64,000 nt of DNA from assembly GCF_022023855.1 (NCBI RefSeq), contig NZ_CP059449.1, positions 1,474,501-1,538,500 of the forward strand, in the 5' to 3' direction. The position numbers and the translations under genes were made by a program. This DNA comes from Azospirillum brasilense (GTDB lineage: Bacteria > Pseudomonadota > Alphaproteobacteria > Azospirillales > Azospirillaceae). Position 1 is the first letter of the stretch. Every line of letters starts with the position of its first letter. This document shows positions 1 to 11,646 of the stretch, piece by piece. Below the pieces are notes generated by a model. That model saw only the letters and a program-made list of their open reading frames with translations. It made no database searches and was not told where the DNA came from.

Positions 1-751
1 AGGTGACCAGCGCCACGTCGATCCCGGCGGCGTTGGCTCCGGCCACGTCGGTGCGCAGGCTGTCGCCCACCGCCAGGATGCGCCGCTTGTCCTTGATGCC
101 CATCAGCGACAGGCAGCGGTCATAGACCGGGGCGTGTGGCTTGCCATGCCAGAAGACGTCGCCGCCCATCGCCTCGTAGCGCTGGGCCAGCGTGCCAGCG
201 CAGATGACCATCTGCTCGCCGACCATCACGATCAGGTCGGGGTTGGCGCAGACCATCGGCAGGTTGCGGCGGCGGCAGGCTTCCAGCGCCGGCTCGTAGA
301 CCGACAGCGATTCCCCGAAGTCGACGATGCCGGTGTTCACGACGAAATCGGCCTCGTCCGGCGATGCCGCGAGCGTGTAGCCCAGCCCCTCGTACACGTC
401 CATGTCGCGGTCGGGGCCGATGTGGTACAGCCGCCGGCCCAGTGCTGCGTGCCACGGGTCGTCGCGGTCGCGCAACGCGTCGTAGGCGGCCTCGCCCGAG
501 GTCATGACATGGTGGTAGCGCTCGCGCCCGATTCCCATGCCGTCGAGCTTGGCGATGACGCCGCCGGTGCGGCGCGGCGCGTTGGACAGCAGGCAGATCA
601 CCTTGCCCGCCGCGCGCAGCCGGTCCAGGCACTCCGGCACGCCGGGATAGGGCCGCTCCCCGTCGTGCAGGACGCCCCACAGGTCGAGGATGACCCCGTC
701 GTAACGGTCGATGACGGAGGCGATTCCGGAAAGCTGGACGATGTCGGTCAT
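1..751 (-). CDS. HAD superfamily class IIA hydrolase (TIGR01459-like), 3' end cut off by the window
   Basis: About 250 residues are present and the frame is still open at base 1, so the C-terminus lies outside the window. Motif I of the HAD fold is visible as DLWGV at residues 23-27 (nucleophile Asp23), followed by LLSNAPR (motif II region, SN) and, near the truncated end, VGDSLRTDVAGA, the motif III/IV metal-binding acidic loop of class IIA phosphatases. This subgroup is common in alphaproteobacteria; the substrate is unknown, and phosphatase activity on sugar phosphates or nucleotides is inferred from the superfamily only. The start at 751 gives the sequence MTDIVQLSGI. It lies 38 bases downstream of the glycosyltransferase gene on the same strand and may be co-transcribed with it. 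Confidence 0.88.
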   Translation of the reverse strand, partial: MTDIVQLSGIASVIDRYDGVILDLWGVLHDGERPYPGVPECLDRLRAAGKVICLLSNAPRRTGGVIAKLDGMGIGRERYHHVMTSGEAAYDALRDRDDPWHAALGRRLYHIGPDRDMDVYEGLGYTLAASPDEADFVVNTGIVDFGESLSVYEPALEACRRRNLPMVCANPDLIVMVGEQMVICAGTLAQRYEAMGGDVFWHGKPHAPVYDRCLSLMGIKDKRRILAVGDSLRTDVAGANAAGIDVALVT

Positions 752-789
752 GATGTCCGGTGGTGTGACGGGCGGGAAGAAAGGGCGGC

Positions 790-2016
790 TCAGCGGCCTT
801 TTACGGCGCGTTTGGGCTCGGCGAGAAGCTCCGCATAGACGGCCAGCGTGTCGGCGCACATGCGCTGCTTGGTGTAGCGCTCGGCGACGAAGGCGCGGGC
901 GCGGGCGCCGATGGCGTCGCGCTGCTCCGTCGTCAGGGACAGCGCCTCGTCCAGCGCCTTGGCCAGCGCGTCGGGATCGGCGGGCGGCACCACCCAGGCG
1001 GTCTCGCCGGGAATCACCGTCTCCTGGTAGGCGCCGATGGCGGACACGATCACCGGGCGGCCCATCGCCTGCGCCTCCACGATCACCCGCCCGAAGGCTT
1101 CCGGCTCCTGCGAGGCGGAGACGACGACGGTGGACAGCCGGTAGGCGGCGGCCATGTCGTTGCAATGGTCGGTCATCGTGACGACGCCTTCCAGCCCGGC
1201 GCGGCGCACCTGCTCCTCCAACTCCTGCCGGTAGCCGGTGCGGCCCTGATCGGACCCGACAAGCAGCGCGCAGACGTCCTTGCGCCCCAGCTTCGCCAGC
1301 GCGTCGATCAGCACCGTCTGGCCCTTCCAGCGGGTCAGGCGGCCGGGCAGCAGGATCACCGGCTTGTCGTCCGGCAGCCGCCATTTCTGGGCGAGCTGGA
1401 TCATGCGGGCGGAGCTGACCCGCTCCGGCGCGAAGGACAGCGGGTCGATGCCGCGGTGGATGGTGCGGATGACCGCCGGATCGACGTCGTAATTCTCCAG
1501 GATGTGGCGGCGGATGAAGCCGGAGATGGCGATGATCCGCTCGCCCCGCGCCATCACCGAATTGTACCAGCGCTTCAGCCCGTTCTTGTAATTGTAAGGG
1601 GCGTGGAAGGTGGTCATGTAGCGTGCGCCGGTCGCCTGGCAGGCCAGCCAAGCGCTCCAGGCCGGGGCGCGGGAGCGGGCGTGCACGATGTCCACGCCGT
1701 TCTCCCGGATGATCGCCTCCAGCTTGCGCGCGTTGCGGCGGATGACCAGGGGGTTCTTGGAGGCCAGCGGCAGGGTGATGTGGCGGATGCCGGCGCGGTC
1801 CAGCTCCGCCGCCATCGGCCCGCCTTCGGACGCCACCAGCGGCAAGGCTCCGGCCTGGGCCAGCGCCAGCGCCACGTCGATGCAGCCGCGCTCGGCCCCG
1901 CCGGTGACCAGCGCCGGCAGCACCTGGAGAACGACGGGCCGGCGGCCGGCGGCCGCGAAGGCGCCGGCCGGGTTGCGCGGGTCCTCGCCGGTGCTAAGCT
2001 GGGATTCGACGTCCAT
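790..2016 (-). CDS. Glycosyltransferase family 4 protein
   Basis: 408 residues with the GT-B layout of GT4 retaining glycosyltransferases. The N-terminal half carries GGAERGCIDVALAL (the Gly-rich acceptor-side loop), and the C-terminal half carries LLPGRLTRWKGQ, then EPEAFGRVIVEAQAMGRPV near residue 305, the E-x7-E donor-sugar signature. There is no signal peptide or membrane segment, so it acts in the cytoplasm, probably in lipopolysaccharide or exopolysaccharide assembly; the sugar and acceptor cannot be told. A GTG at 2022 is an alternative start two codons upstream; an AGGA sits 4 bases before that GTG and 10 before the ATG. It is divergent from the hydrolase at 2059 with only about 40 bases between them. 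Confidence 0.88.
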   Translation of the reverse strand: MDVESQLSTGEDPRNPAGAFAAAGRRPVVLQVLPALVTGGAERGCIDVALALAQAGALPLVASEGGPMAAELDRAGIRHITLPLASKNPLVIRRNARKLEAIIRENGVDIVHARSRAPAWSAWLACQATGARYMTTFHAPYNYKNGLKRWYNSVMARGERIIAISGFIRRHILENYDVDPAVIRTIHRGIDPLSFAPERVSSARMIQLAQKWRLPDDKPVILLPGRLTRWKGQTVLIDALAKLGRKDVCALLVGSDQGRTGYRQELEEQVRRAGLEGVVTMTDHCNDMAAAYRLSTVVVSASQEPEAFGRVIVEAQAMGRPVIVSAIGAYQETVIPGETAWVVPPADPDALAKALDEALSLTTEQRDAIGARARAFVAERYTKQRMCADTLAVYAELLAEPKRAVKGR

Positions 2017-2058
2017 AGTCACAGATTCCTAAAGTCCTGGCCCACAGAGGTGTCCGAT

Positions 2059-2862
2059 ATGAACGAACCCGCAGCCGGCCCCGTCCCGTCGCCGGGCGGC
2101 GCGCACCATAGCCTGAAGCGCGGCGCCGCGACCATAGCCTATCGTCACACCCCGGGCCGCGACCCGGAAGGGCTGGCCCCCGGCGTGATGTTCTTCGGCG
2201 GCTTCATGTCCGACATGACCGGCACCAAGGCGTTGGCCCTGGAGGAATGGGCGGCGGGCGAGGGGCTGTCCTTCACCCGTTTCGACTATCAGGGGCACGG
2301 CGCCTCCAGCGGACGGTTCGACGAGGGCACCATCGGGCTGTGGGCCGACGACGCGCTGGCCGTCCTGGACCGCGTGACGGTGGGGCCGCAGATCCTCGTC
2401 GGCTCCTCCATGGGCGGCTGGATGATGCTGCTGACCGCGCTGCGCCGTCCGGAGCGGGTGGCCGGGCTGGTCGGCATCGCTGCCGCCCCGGACTTCACCG
2501 AGGACCTGATGTGGGACCTCTTCGACGAGTCCGTCCGCCGCGAGATCCTGGAGACGGGCCGCTGGCTGCGCCCCTCCGACTACGGGCCGGAGCCGCAGCC
2601 GATCACCCGTGCCCTGATCGAGGACGGGCGCAACCACCTGCTGCTGCGCCAGCCCATCGCCTTCGACAAGCCGGTGCGCCTGCTGCACGGCATGGCCGAC
2701 CCGGACGTGCCCTGGCAGGTCAGCCTGACCCTGGCCGATCGCCTTAGCAGTTCGGATGTGCGGGTGACGCTGGTGAAGGACGGCGACCACCGCCTGTCGC
2801 GCGACCAGGACATCGACCTGCTGTGCCGCACGGTGGGCGATCTCGTCCGCGGCCTCGGCTGA
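2059..2862 (+). CDS. Alpha/beta hydrolase (serine esterase-like)
   Basis: 267 residues in the size range of small alpha/beta hydrolases. The nucleophile elbow GSSMGG places the catalytic Ser at about residue 117; FDYQGHGASSG (residues 75-85) is the conserved loop of the fold; HGMADPDVPW holds the likely acid Asp; and KDGDHRLSRD near residue 249 supplies the catalytic His. No signal peptide is seen, so the protein is cytoplasmic. Similar proteins are annotated as esterases or carboxylesterases, but the natural ester is unknown. The frame is open far upstream, opposite the glycosyltransferase; the ATG at 2059 is chosen because similarity to the family begins soon after and it clears the divergent gene. 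Confidence 0.85.
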   Translation: MNEPAAGPVPSPGGAHHSLKRGAATIAYRHTPGRDPEGLAPGVMFFGGFMSDMTGTKALALEEWAAGEGLSFTRFDYQGHGASSGRFDEGTIGLWADDALAVLDRVTVGPQILVGSSMGGWMMLLTALRRPERVAGLVGIAAAPDFTEDLMWDLFDESVRREILETGRWLRPSDYGPEPQPITRALIEDGRNHLLLRQPIAFDKPVRLLHGMADPDVPWQVSLTLADRLSSSDVRVTLVKDGDHRLSRDQDIDLLCRTVGDLVRGLG

Positions 2863-2940
2863 GGGAAGGTGGCTTCGATCCGCCCCGCGGATCATCACGA
2901 AGGCGGCGCAAGATTTTTCCAAAAAAGTGATATCAGGGGC

Positions 2941-2969
2941 TTGCGCGCCGCCTTCGGGCTGGATATAAA
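2941..2969 (+). promoter_or_regulatory. Sigma-70-type promoter of tRNA-Ser
   Basis: A -35-like TTGCGC (2941-2946) and a -10-like TATAAA (2964-2969) are separated by exactly 17 bases, and the -10 ends 12 bases before the mature tRNA 5' end. This is the spacing expected for a housekeeping promoter. The -35 overlaps the right arm of an inverted repeat (2902-2912 with 2940-2952, one bulged base). Confidence 0.65.
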
Positions 2970-2981
2970 CGCGGCCTCTGC

Positions 2982-3072
2982 GGAGGGGTGGCCGAGTGGT
3001 TGAAGGCGCACGCCTGGAAAGTGTGTATACCTCAAAAGGGTATCGAGGGTTCGAATCCCTCTCCCTCCGCCA
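2982..3072 (+). tRNA. tRNA-Ser (anticodon GGA)
   Basis: A full cloverleaf can be folded by eye: acceptor GGAGGGG pairs with TCCCTCC, the discriminator is G as usual for serine tRNAs, and CCA is encoded at 3070-3072. The anticodon stem CACGC/GTGTG encloses the loop CTGGAAA with anticodon GGA, reading UCC and UCU. A variable arm characteristic of class II tRNAs lies between, and the T arm is GAGGG-TTCGAAT-CCCTC. A sigma-70 promoter lies just upstream and a short terminator follows. Broken transposase genes sit immediately downstream, which suggests that the 3' end has served as an insertion point. Confidence 0.97.
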
Positions 3073-3082
3073 GTTCAACTTT

Positions 3083-3106
3083 TCCCTTTGGAAACAAGGG
3101 ACTTTT
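3083..3106 (+). terminator. Rho-independent terminator after tRNA-Ser
   Basis: A 6-base-pair stem TCCCTT/AAGGGA (3083-3088 with 3096-3101) encloses a 7-base loop and is followed by CTTTTG, 11 bases after the CCA end of the tRNA. The stem is short, but its position and T-run fit termination of the tRNA transcript. Confidence 0.55.
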
Positions 3107-3193
3107 GTCGCTTTCCTCTTTAAGCGGCAATTGGTGCTTATGCGAGAGAGTGCATCACGCATAAGCGAGACCGATGCGCCGGTCGCCTGTCCG

Positions 3194-3343
3194 GCATGGA
3201 TCTACAACAACCGCAACCTCGTCGAGCGCTTTTGGGCCGGGATCAAGGAGTGGCGGGCAATTGCCACCCGCTATGAGAAAACTGCCAACTCCTTCACGGG
3301 CGTCCTTTGCCTCGCCGCCGCCCTCGATTGGATCAAGCGCTAA
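3194..3343 (+). pseudogene. IS5-family transposase, C-terminal remnant
   Basis: About 49 codons ending in a stop translate to a stretch containing NNRNLVERFW, EWRAIATRY and ALDWIKR. This matches the C-terminal end of IS5-type DDE transposases, where the sequence NR-x-x-VER-x-F contains the catalytic Glu and the following RIATRYDK segment is typical. No N-terminal catalytic part is found upstream; between the tRNA and this fragment the reading frame encodes unrelated residues. It is a truncated remnant abutting a second, unrelated transposase end. Confidence 0.72.
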
Positions 3344-3425
3344 CAGGCCCTACTACAATCGCCAACGCCTCTACTCGGCGATTGGCTACAGAACTCCTGA
3401 GCAGGCCAAGTTGCAGGTCGCATAA
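3342..3425 (+). pseudogene. IS3-family transposase (OrfB), C-terminal remnant
   Basis: About 27 codons encode a peptide including YYNRQRLYSAIGYRTPEQAK, the highly recognisable C-terminal end of IS3-group OrfB integrases (YN-x-x-R-x-HS-x-LGY-x-(S/T)P). It follows directly on the IS5-type fragment in a different frame, overlapping it by two bases, so one element seems to have inserted in or recombined with another. No inverted repeats or upstream parts of the element remain visible. Confidence 0.72.
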
Positions 3426-3498
3426 CCCGCCGTCCATTGTGCCGGGGGATGCTCACGGTCTCCCTCCACCAAAACCAGACACCAACGCTTGGTACGGG

Positions 3499-5658
<2,160 letters not shown>

Positions 5659-8222
5659 ATCTCGGCGGCGTATTCGGCGATGGTGCGATCGCTGGAGAAC
5701 CGGCCAGAGTTGGCGATGTTCATGATGACCTTGCGCGTCCAGTCCTGCGGGGCCGCGTAGGACGCCAGCAACCGCCGGTCCGCCTCCAGATAGGCCGTGA
5801 GATCGGCGAGATGCATGAAGCGGTCCCCGCCCGTCAGCAGCGCGTCGCGCAGAGGTTCGAAGATGCCTGGTTCGTTGCGGTTGAAATGGTCGGAAAATAC
5901 CAGGTCCAGCGCGGCGCGGGTTTCCGGTTCGTTGTGGTGATGCCAGAAAGGGCTGTACCAGCCGGCGCTGCCGCTCACCTGATCCGCCGTCAACCCGAAC
6001 AGGAAGAAGTTTTCCTCGCCTGCGGCTTGCGCCATCTCGATCGTCGCGCCATCGCGCGTGCCGATCGTCAATGCGCCGTTCATCATGAACTTCATGTTGC
6101 TGGTGCCGCTCGCCTCATAGCCCGCCGTCGAGATCTGGTTGGACACGTCGGAGGCGGGAATCAGCTTCTCGGCCAGGGACACGCCGTACTCGGGCAGGAA
6201 CACCACCCTGAGACGGCCGCGCACCACCGGGTCGTCGTCGATGGCGACGGCGAGGTTGTTGAGGAATTTGATGATCACCTTGGCGAGACGGTAGGCGGGA
6301 GCCGCCTTTCCCGCGAAGAAGAAGGTCCGCGGCGCCATGTCGAGGCCGGGGTTCTGCCGCATCCGGTTGTAGAGCACGACGATCCGCAACGCGTTCAGAA
6401 GCTGCCGCTTGTATTCGTGGATGCGTTTGATCTGGCAGTCGAAGATCGTGTCGGGATCGACGGTGATGCCGTTGGTCGATGCAAGCCACGCCACGAAGCG
6501 GTGCTTCATGGCGCGCTTGGCCTCCCGCACGGCGTCCTGGAAAGCCCCGTCGTCCGCAAGCGGCGTCAGCTTGGCCAATTGGGACAGGTCGGTGATCCAT
6601 CCGTCCCCAATGGCGTCGGTGATGCAGCGGGAGAGGGCGGGGTTGGCCAGCCGAAGCCAACGCCGGGGCGTCACGCCGTTGGTCTTGTTGTTGAAGCGCT
6701 CGGGATACAGTTCGGCCAGATCCTTGACCGTCACGGTGCGCAGCAGATCGGAATGGATCGCAGCGACCCCGTTGGTGCTGTGCGATCCGACGATGGCGAG
6801 GTTGGCCATCCGGATCTTCCGCGGACCGCCCTCCTCGACCAAGCTCACACGCTCGATACGGCCCTCATCGCCGGGAAAGCGGGCCCGCACTTCGTCGAGA
6901 AGCCGGCGGTTGATCTCCAGGATGATCTCCAGGTGGCGCGGCAGCAGAAGCTCGAACCAGGGCAGCGGCCATTTTTCGAGCGCTTCGGGCAGCAGGGTGT
7001 GATTCGTGTAGGCGAGTGTCCGCCGCGTGATGTCCCACGCCTCCTCCCAGCCGAGCCCCGCGTCGTCGAGCAGGATCCGCATCAGTTCGGACACCGTCAG
7101 GCTCGGGTGGGTGTCGTTGAGCTGGACGGCGACTTTGTCGGGAAGCACCCGCCAATCGGCCGGGCTACCGACCAAATTGGTCCGGCGGAAGCGCCGCACG
7201 AGATCCGCCAGGGAGCAGGCGACCAGAAAATACTCCTGCACGAAGCGCAGGCCCTGCCCCATGCTCGTCGAATCGTCGGGGTACAGGACCCGTGTGAGGG
7301 ACTCCGCCGAGAGCCGTTCGGCGAGCGCACTGACGAAGTCGCCGGCGCTGAACGCCTGGAAGTCCAGCGCGTGCGGTGCCGCCGCCGCCCAGAGCCGCAA
7401 CGTGTTGATCGTTCGGCCGCCGTACCCGACAACGGGGCGGTCGAACGGAATGCCGAGCAGGTTGGACGGCCGGCCGGGCACGGCGGCGAACGTCCCGTTG
7501 CGCACCTCGAACGAGCAGCCGAGCGTGATCTCCACGGCCTCCTGGGGCCGGGCGACCTCCCAGGGATCGGGCCGGCGCAGCCAGTTGTCGGGCTGTTCCT
7601 GCTGCCAGCCATCCCGCAGGCTCTGCCGGAAAATGCCGTATTCGTAGCGGAGCCCATATCCCATGGCCGGGATCTGCATTGTGGCCATGGAGTCTATGAA
7701 GCAGGCCGCCAACCGGCCAAGCCCCCCGTTCCCCAGTCCGGCGTCGGGCTCCTCGTCGAGCAGGGCAAGCCAGTCGATCCCCTTCTCGTCGGCGACCCGC
7801 GCCACGACCGGATCGAGAAGGAGGTTCATGACGTTGTTGGCCAGGGAGCGCCCGATGAGGAACTCCATGGAAAGGTAATAGACGCGTTTCGGATTCTCGC
7901 GTTCGTAGGTCTGCTCGGTGCGAAGCCACCGCTGTGACAGCACGTCGCGCACGGAGCGGGCGACCGCCTCGTAGCGTTCGCGGGGACCGACCGATGTGGG
8001 ATCGACCACATGGTCGAACATCAGGTGCCGCTCATAAAGCGCATCGTGCGTTCCGGTGAAGTGGATCGGGCCGCATCCATATTGCTGGAGCAGGTCCGTC
8101 GATCCGGAGACATTCGACGCCGTTGCGTCGGCCATGGTCATGTCGCTGCTCATGGCGTTTCCTCCTCGCCCGGTCGCAGCCGCCGCGCCGTTCGACGGAT
8201 GGCCCGACCATCGTCTTATGGT

Positions 8223-10625
8223 TCAAACATTGTCGGCCTCGGTCGAGGCGGCTGCGACCGCTCCGGGTTGGCCCCAGGTCCATCCCGCAATCTCGGGCAT
8301 GTCATCGCCATACCGTCTGATGTGTTCCTTGTGCGCGATGAGCTTGTCGCGCATTGCCTGCTTGACGTAGGCGGCGCTCGCGCCGCGCGCCGGAACCCGG
8401 TCGATCACGTCGCCCACGAGGTGGAACCGGTCGAGATCGTTCAGCACGCACATGTCGAAGGGCGTGCTGGTGGTGCCTTCCTCCTTGTAGCCGCGCACAT
8501 GCAGGTTGCCGTGGCCGGTCCGCCGGTACGTCAGCCGATGAATGAGCCAGGGATAGCCGTGGAAGGCGAAGATGATCGGTTTGTCCGTGGTGAACAGCGC
8601 GTCGAAGTCGCGGTCCGGAAGTCCGTGCGGATGCTCGCCCGGGGGCTGCAAGGTCATGAGGTCGACGACGTTGATGACGCGGACCTTCAGGTCCGGGGCG
8701 TAATGGCGCAGGAGATCAACCGCCGCCAGGGTCTCCAACGTCGGCACGTCGCCGCAGCAGGCCATCACCACATCGGGTTCGCCGCCGCGGTCGTTGCTGG
8801 CCCATTCCCAGATCCCCAGACCGGCCGTGCAATGCCTGATGGCTTCATCCATCGTCAACCACTGCGGGGCCGGTTGCTTCCCGGCGACGACGACGTTGAC
8901 GCAGTTCCGGCTGCGCAGGCAATGGTCCGTGACTGACAGCAGGCAATTGGCATCGGGTGGCAGATAGACCCGGACGACGTCGGCCTTCTTGTTCACCACA
9001 TGGTCGATGAAGCCAGGGTCCTGGTGGCTGAAGCCGTTGTGGTCCTGGCGCCAGACATGGCTGGACAGCAGGTAGTTCAGCGAGGCGACGGGACGCCGCC
9101 AGGGAATGGTCCGGCAGACCTTCAGCCACTTGGCGTGCTGGTTGAACATCGAATCGACGATGTGGATGAAAGCTTCGTAGCAGGAAAAGAAACCGTGACG
9201 ACCCGTCAGCAGATAGCCTTCAAGCCACCCCTGGCATTGGTGTTCGCTGAGCATCTCCATGACCCGTCCGTCCGGGGCGAGATGGTCGTCCCACGGGACG
9301 GTATCGGCAACCCATGTCCGATCCGTGACCTGGAGCACGTCCTGCCAGCGGTTGGAGTTGTTCTCATCGGGACTGAAGAGCCGGAAGTTCCGCGCGTCGA
9401 GGTTCAGCTTCATCACATCGCGCAGAAACTGCCCCATCACGCGGGTGGCTTCTGCGACGGCCACGCCGGGAGCCTCCATCGGGACGGCGTAGTCGCGGAA
9501 ATCCGGAAGGCGCAGATCGCGCAGGAGCGTGCCGCCGTTGGCGTGCGGGTTGGCGCTCATACGGCGAATGCCGCGGGGGGCCAAGTCGGCGAGGTCGGGG
9601 CGGAGGCGGCCTCCCTCGTCGAAAAGCTCCTCGGGTCGGTAGCTTTTCATCCACTCTTCGAGAACACGCACATGGTCCGGGTTCTCATGCATTTCCCCCA
9701 TCGGGACTTGATGCGAACGCCAGAAATCCTCGGCCCGCTTGCCGTCGATCTCCTTCGGGCATGTCCATCCCTTCGGTGTGCGGAGCACGATCAGGGGCCA
9801 GCGGGGACGCTGCGTGACCCCGTTTCGGCGCGCGTCGTCCTTGATCCGCCGAATGTCGGCGATGGCCGTGTCCAGAGTGGAGGCCATGCGTTCATGCATG
9901 TCGTCAGGTTCGTGGCCTTCCACGAAATAGGGGATGTATCCATACCCGTGGAACAGCTGCTCCAGCTCCTCGTGGCTGATCCGGGAGAGAATGGTGGGGT
10001 TGGCGATCTTGTAGCCGTTGAGGTGCAGGATCGGCAGAACGGCGCCATCGCTGAGTGGATTGAGGAATTTGTTGGAATGCCAGCTCGTCGCCAGCGGCCC
10101 GGTTTCCGCCTCCCCGTCGCCGACGATGCAGGCGACGATCAGGTCGGGGTTGTCGAAGGCGGCTCCGTACGCGTGGGACACGGCGTATCCGAGTTCGCCG
10201 CCTTCATGAATCGAACCGGGCGTCTCCGGCGCCACGTGGCTGGGAATCCCGCCGGGAAACGAGAATTGCGTGAAGAGGCGCTTGATGCCCTCCTCATCCG
10301 GCGAGATGTTCGGGTAGACTTCGCTGTATGTTCCCTCAAGATAGGCATTCGCGACCATGGCCGGTCCGCCATGCCCGGGACCGGCAATACAGATCATGTT
10401 CAGATCCAATTGCCGGATCATCCGGTTCAGATGGACATAGATGAAATTCAAGCCGGGTGTGGTTCCCCAATGCCCCAACAACCTCGGCTTTATGTGTTTG
10501 AGGGTAAGGGGAACTTTGAGCAATGGATTGTCATAAAGATAAATTTGCCCGACGGACAAATAGTTTGCTGCCCGCCAGTATGCGTCGATGAGAGCCTTTT
10601 CCTTGACTGACAGCGCTTCGGCCAT
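8223..10625 (-). CDS. xfp: Xylulose-5-phosphate/fructose-6-phosphate phosphoketolase
   Basis: 800 residues from the chosen start, the family's normal length. The enzyme is thiamine-diphosphate dependent and splits xylulose-5-phosphate or fructose-6-phosphate with phosphate to acetyl phosphate plus a shorter sugar phosphate. Family signatures include [29 protein letters not shown], and the ThDP/Mg loop [15 protein letters not shown] near residue 172. The frame is open to 10715, but the extra 30 residues are unlike the family, and the ATG at 10625 has GGGAGG five bases upstream. It is the first gene of xfp-glgP-glgX. No acetate kinase gene lies in the window, so ATP recovery from acetyl phosphate needs an enzyme encoded elsewhere. 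Confidence 0.95.
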   Translation of the reverse strand: MAEALSVKEKALIDAYWRAANYLSVGQIYLYDNPLLKVPLTLKHIKPRLLGHWGTTPGLNFIYVHLNRMIRQLDLNMICIAGPGHGGPAMVANAYLEGTYSEVYPNISPDEEGIKRLFTQFSFPGGIPSHVAPETPGSIHEGGELGYAVSHAYGAAFDNPDLIVACIVGDGEAETGPLATSWHSNKFLNPLSDGAVLPILHLNGYKIANPTILSRISHEELEQLFHGYGYIPYFVEGHEPDDMHERMASTLDTAIADIRRIKDDARRNGVTQRPRWPLIVLRTPKGWTCPKEIDGKRAEDFWRSHQVPMGEMHENPDHVRVLEEWMKSYRPEELFDEGGRLRPDLADLAPRGIRRMSANPHANGGTLLRDLRLPDFRDYAVPMEAPGVAVAEATRVMGQFLRDVMKLNLDARNFRLFSPDENNSNRWQDVLQVTDRTWVADTVPWDDHLAPDGRVMEMLSEHQCQGWLEGYLLTGRHGFFSCYEAFIHIVDSMFNQHAKWLKVCRTIPWRRPVASLNYLLSSHVWRQDHNGFSHQDPGFIDHVVNKKADVVRVYLPPDANCLLSVTDHCLRSRNCVNVVVAGKQPAPQWLTMDEAIRHCTAGLGIWEWASNDRGGEPDVVMACCGDVPTLETLAAVDLLRHYAPDLKVRVINVVDLMTLQPPGEHPHGLPDRDFDALFTTDKPIIFAFHGYPWLIHRLTYRRTGHGNLHVRGYKEEGTTSTPFDMCVLNDLDRFHLVGDVIDRVPARGASAAYVKQAMRDKLIAHKEHIRRYGDDMPEIAGWTWGQPGAVAAASTEADNV

Positions 10626-10851
10626 GCCCGCCTCCCGCAGCCCTAGTGATGTGACGCGGTCCTCTGCGATGCCATGCCCGGCCTCTCGGCGTTGGATCGG
10701 GTCGGTGTGCGGCATCCATCATTCCACCAAGCGTGGCAGCGGTCAGAGTGCCAGTGACCGCCCATTCCGTCTCGGTCTCATCGGTGTATGACCTGGGTCC
10801 GGCATCCGCTTCGCGGGATGCGAAAAAGCGCTTTTGTCCGGCAACGCCCCT

Positions 10852-11646
10852 TCAGCCGATGGAAACGTTGAACTCGAAGGGCGATCCCCAGCCGCCCGCA
10901 ACGACGCGGTTCTCACCGTGGTTCAGAAGGGCGGTGTCCCTCATGAAATCGTGCCCGATCGGCTGTCCGTTAACGACCGTCCCAAGCGTGCTGCCAAGAT
11001 CGGACACGAGCAGCCGGCCCTGGCTGCGGCTGATCATGAAGTGATCGCGCGACAGGCGAAACGGCGGCTGATCGTCTATGGACAGATCGGGTGACCGTTG
11101 GGGCGGTGCCTCGCCGTTGATCGGGAGCCGACCGACCACGAAGGGCAGTTGTCCAACCTGAATTGAGCTTGGACCGATCCGGCTGCGCAGGGAGTCCGAC
11201 CCGGCGGTCAATAGAATGCGTTCGTTGTCGTTGGGAAGTGCCTCCGACGACGGCGCGCCGTTCTCTGACGTTTCCGCCTCGCGCGTCGAGAGCAGCAGAT
11301 CGCCGGCAATCTTGTCCTCGATCGTCCGCAGGCGGATGCTGAGACGCTGGATCAACCCGCGCGCCAGGGATGCGTCCCGGCTCACCCGGTCCAGGAACTC
11401 CTGCGGGGTGAGGACTTCCGCGGCGCCATCGCTGACGGCTCGGGCGGTGGCACTCCGGCTGCGGCCTTCAATGACGCCCATCTCGCCCAGCCACTCGCCG
11501 CCCCGCACATGCCCGATCAGGATGGCGTTGTCTCCATTCTCGCGCAGGACTTCAATTTCACCGTGCCTGACCCAAAAAACGCAGTCGCTCGCGTCCCCCC
11601 GCCGGAACAGCAAATCGCCTGATTTGAACTGAATGGATTTGGCCAT
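10852..11646 (-). CDS. Cyclic-nucleotide-binding domain fused to FHA domain
   Basis: 264 residues in two parts. Residues 1-115 are a Crp-type cyclic-nucleotide-binding fold (FKSGDLLFRRGD, GEIEVLRENGD, GEWLGEMGVIEGRSRSATARA). After a linker, the C-terminal region is a forkhead-associated domain: VVGRLP, LSRDHFMI (the S-R-x-H core) and SDLGSTLGTVVNG (the S/N phosphothreonine pocket). No helix-turn-helix is seen between or after them, so it is not a DNA-binding Crp protein; a role in joining a nucleotide signal to phosphothreonine signalling is inferred. The open frame extends to 11733, but the ATG at 11646 fits the domain start and has a GGAG upstream. It sits between the phosphoketolase operon and the arginine deiminase operon. 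Confidence 0.85.
   Translation of the reverse strand: MAKSIQFKSGDLLFRRGDASDCVFWVRHGEIEVLRENGDNAILIGHVRGGEWLGEMGVIEGRSRSATARAVSDGAAEVLTPQEFLDRVSRDASLARGLIQRLSIRLRTIEDKIAGDLLLSTREAETSENGAPSSEALPNDNERILLTAGSDSLRSRIGPSSIQVGQLPFVVGRLPINGEAPPQRSPDLSIDDQPPFRLSRDHFMISRSQGRLLVSDLGSTLGTVVNGQPIGHDFMRDTALLNHGENRVVAGGWGSPFEFNVSIG

Noticed and set aside
2029..3162. Minus-strand 377-codon open frame covering the tRNA-Ser gene
   Set aside because: Across the tRNA it reads the stock translation of an antisense tRNA-Ser (containing RERDSNPRYPFEV), and elsewhere it mirrors the alpha/beta hydrolase. No start signal or family likeness.
9000..10610. Plus-strand 536-codon frame opposite phosphoketolase
   Set aside because: Antisense shadow of a certain gene, no domain.
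10626..10715. N-terminal extension of phosphoketolase by 30 codons
   Set aside because: The extra residues do not resemble the family, and the inner ATG has a strong GGGAGG site.
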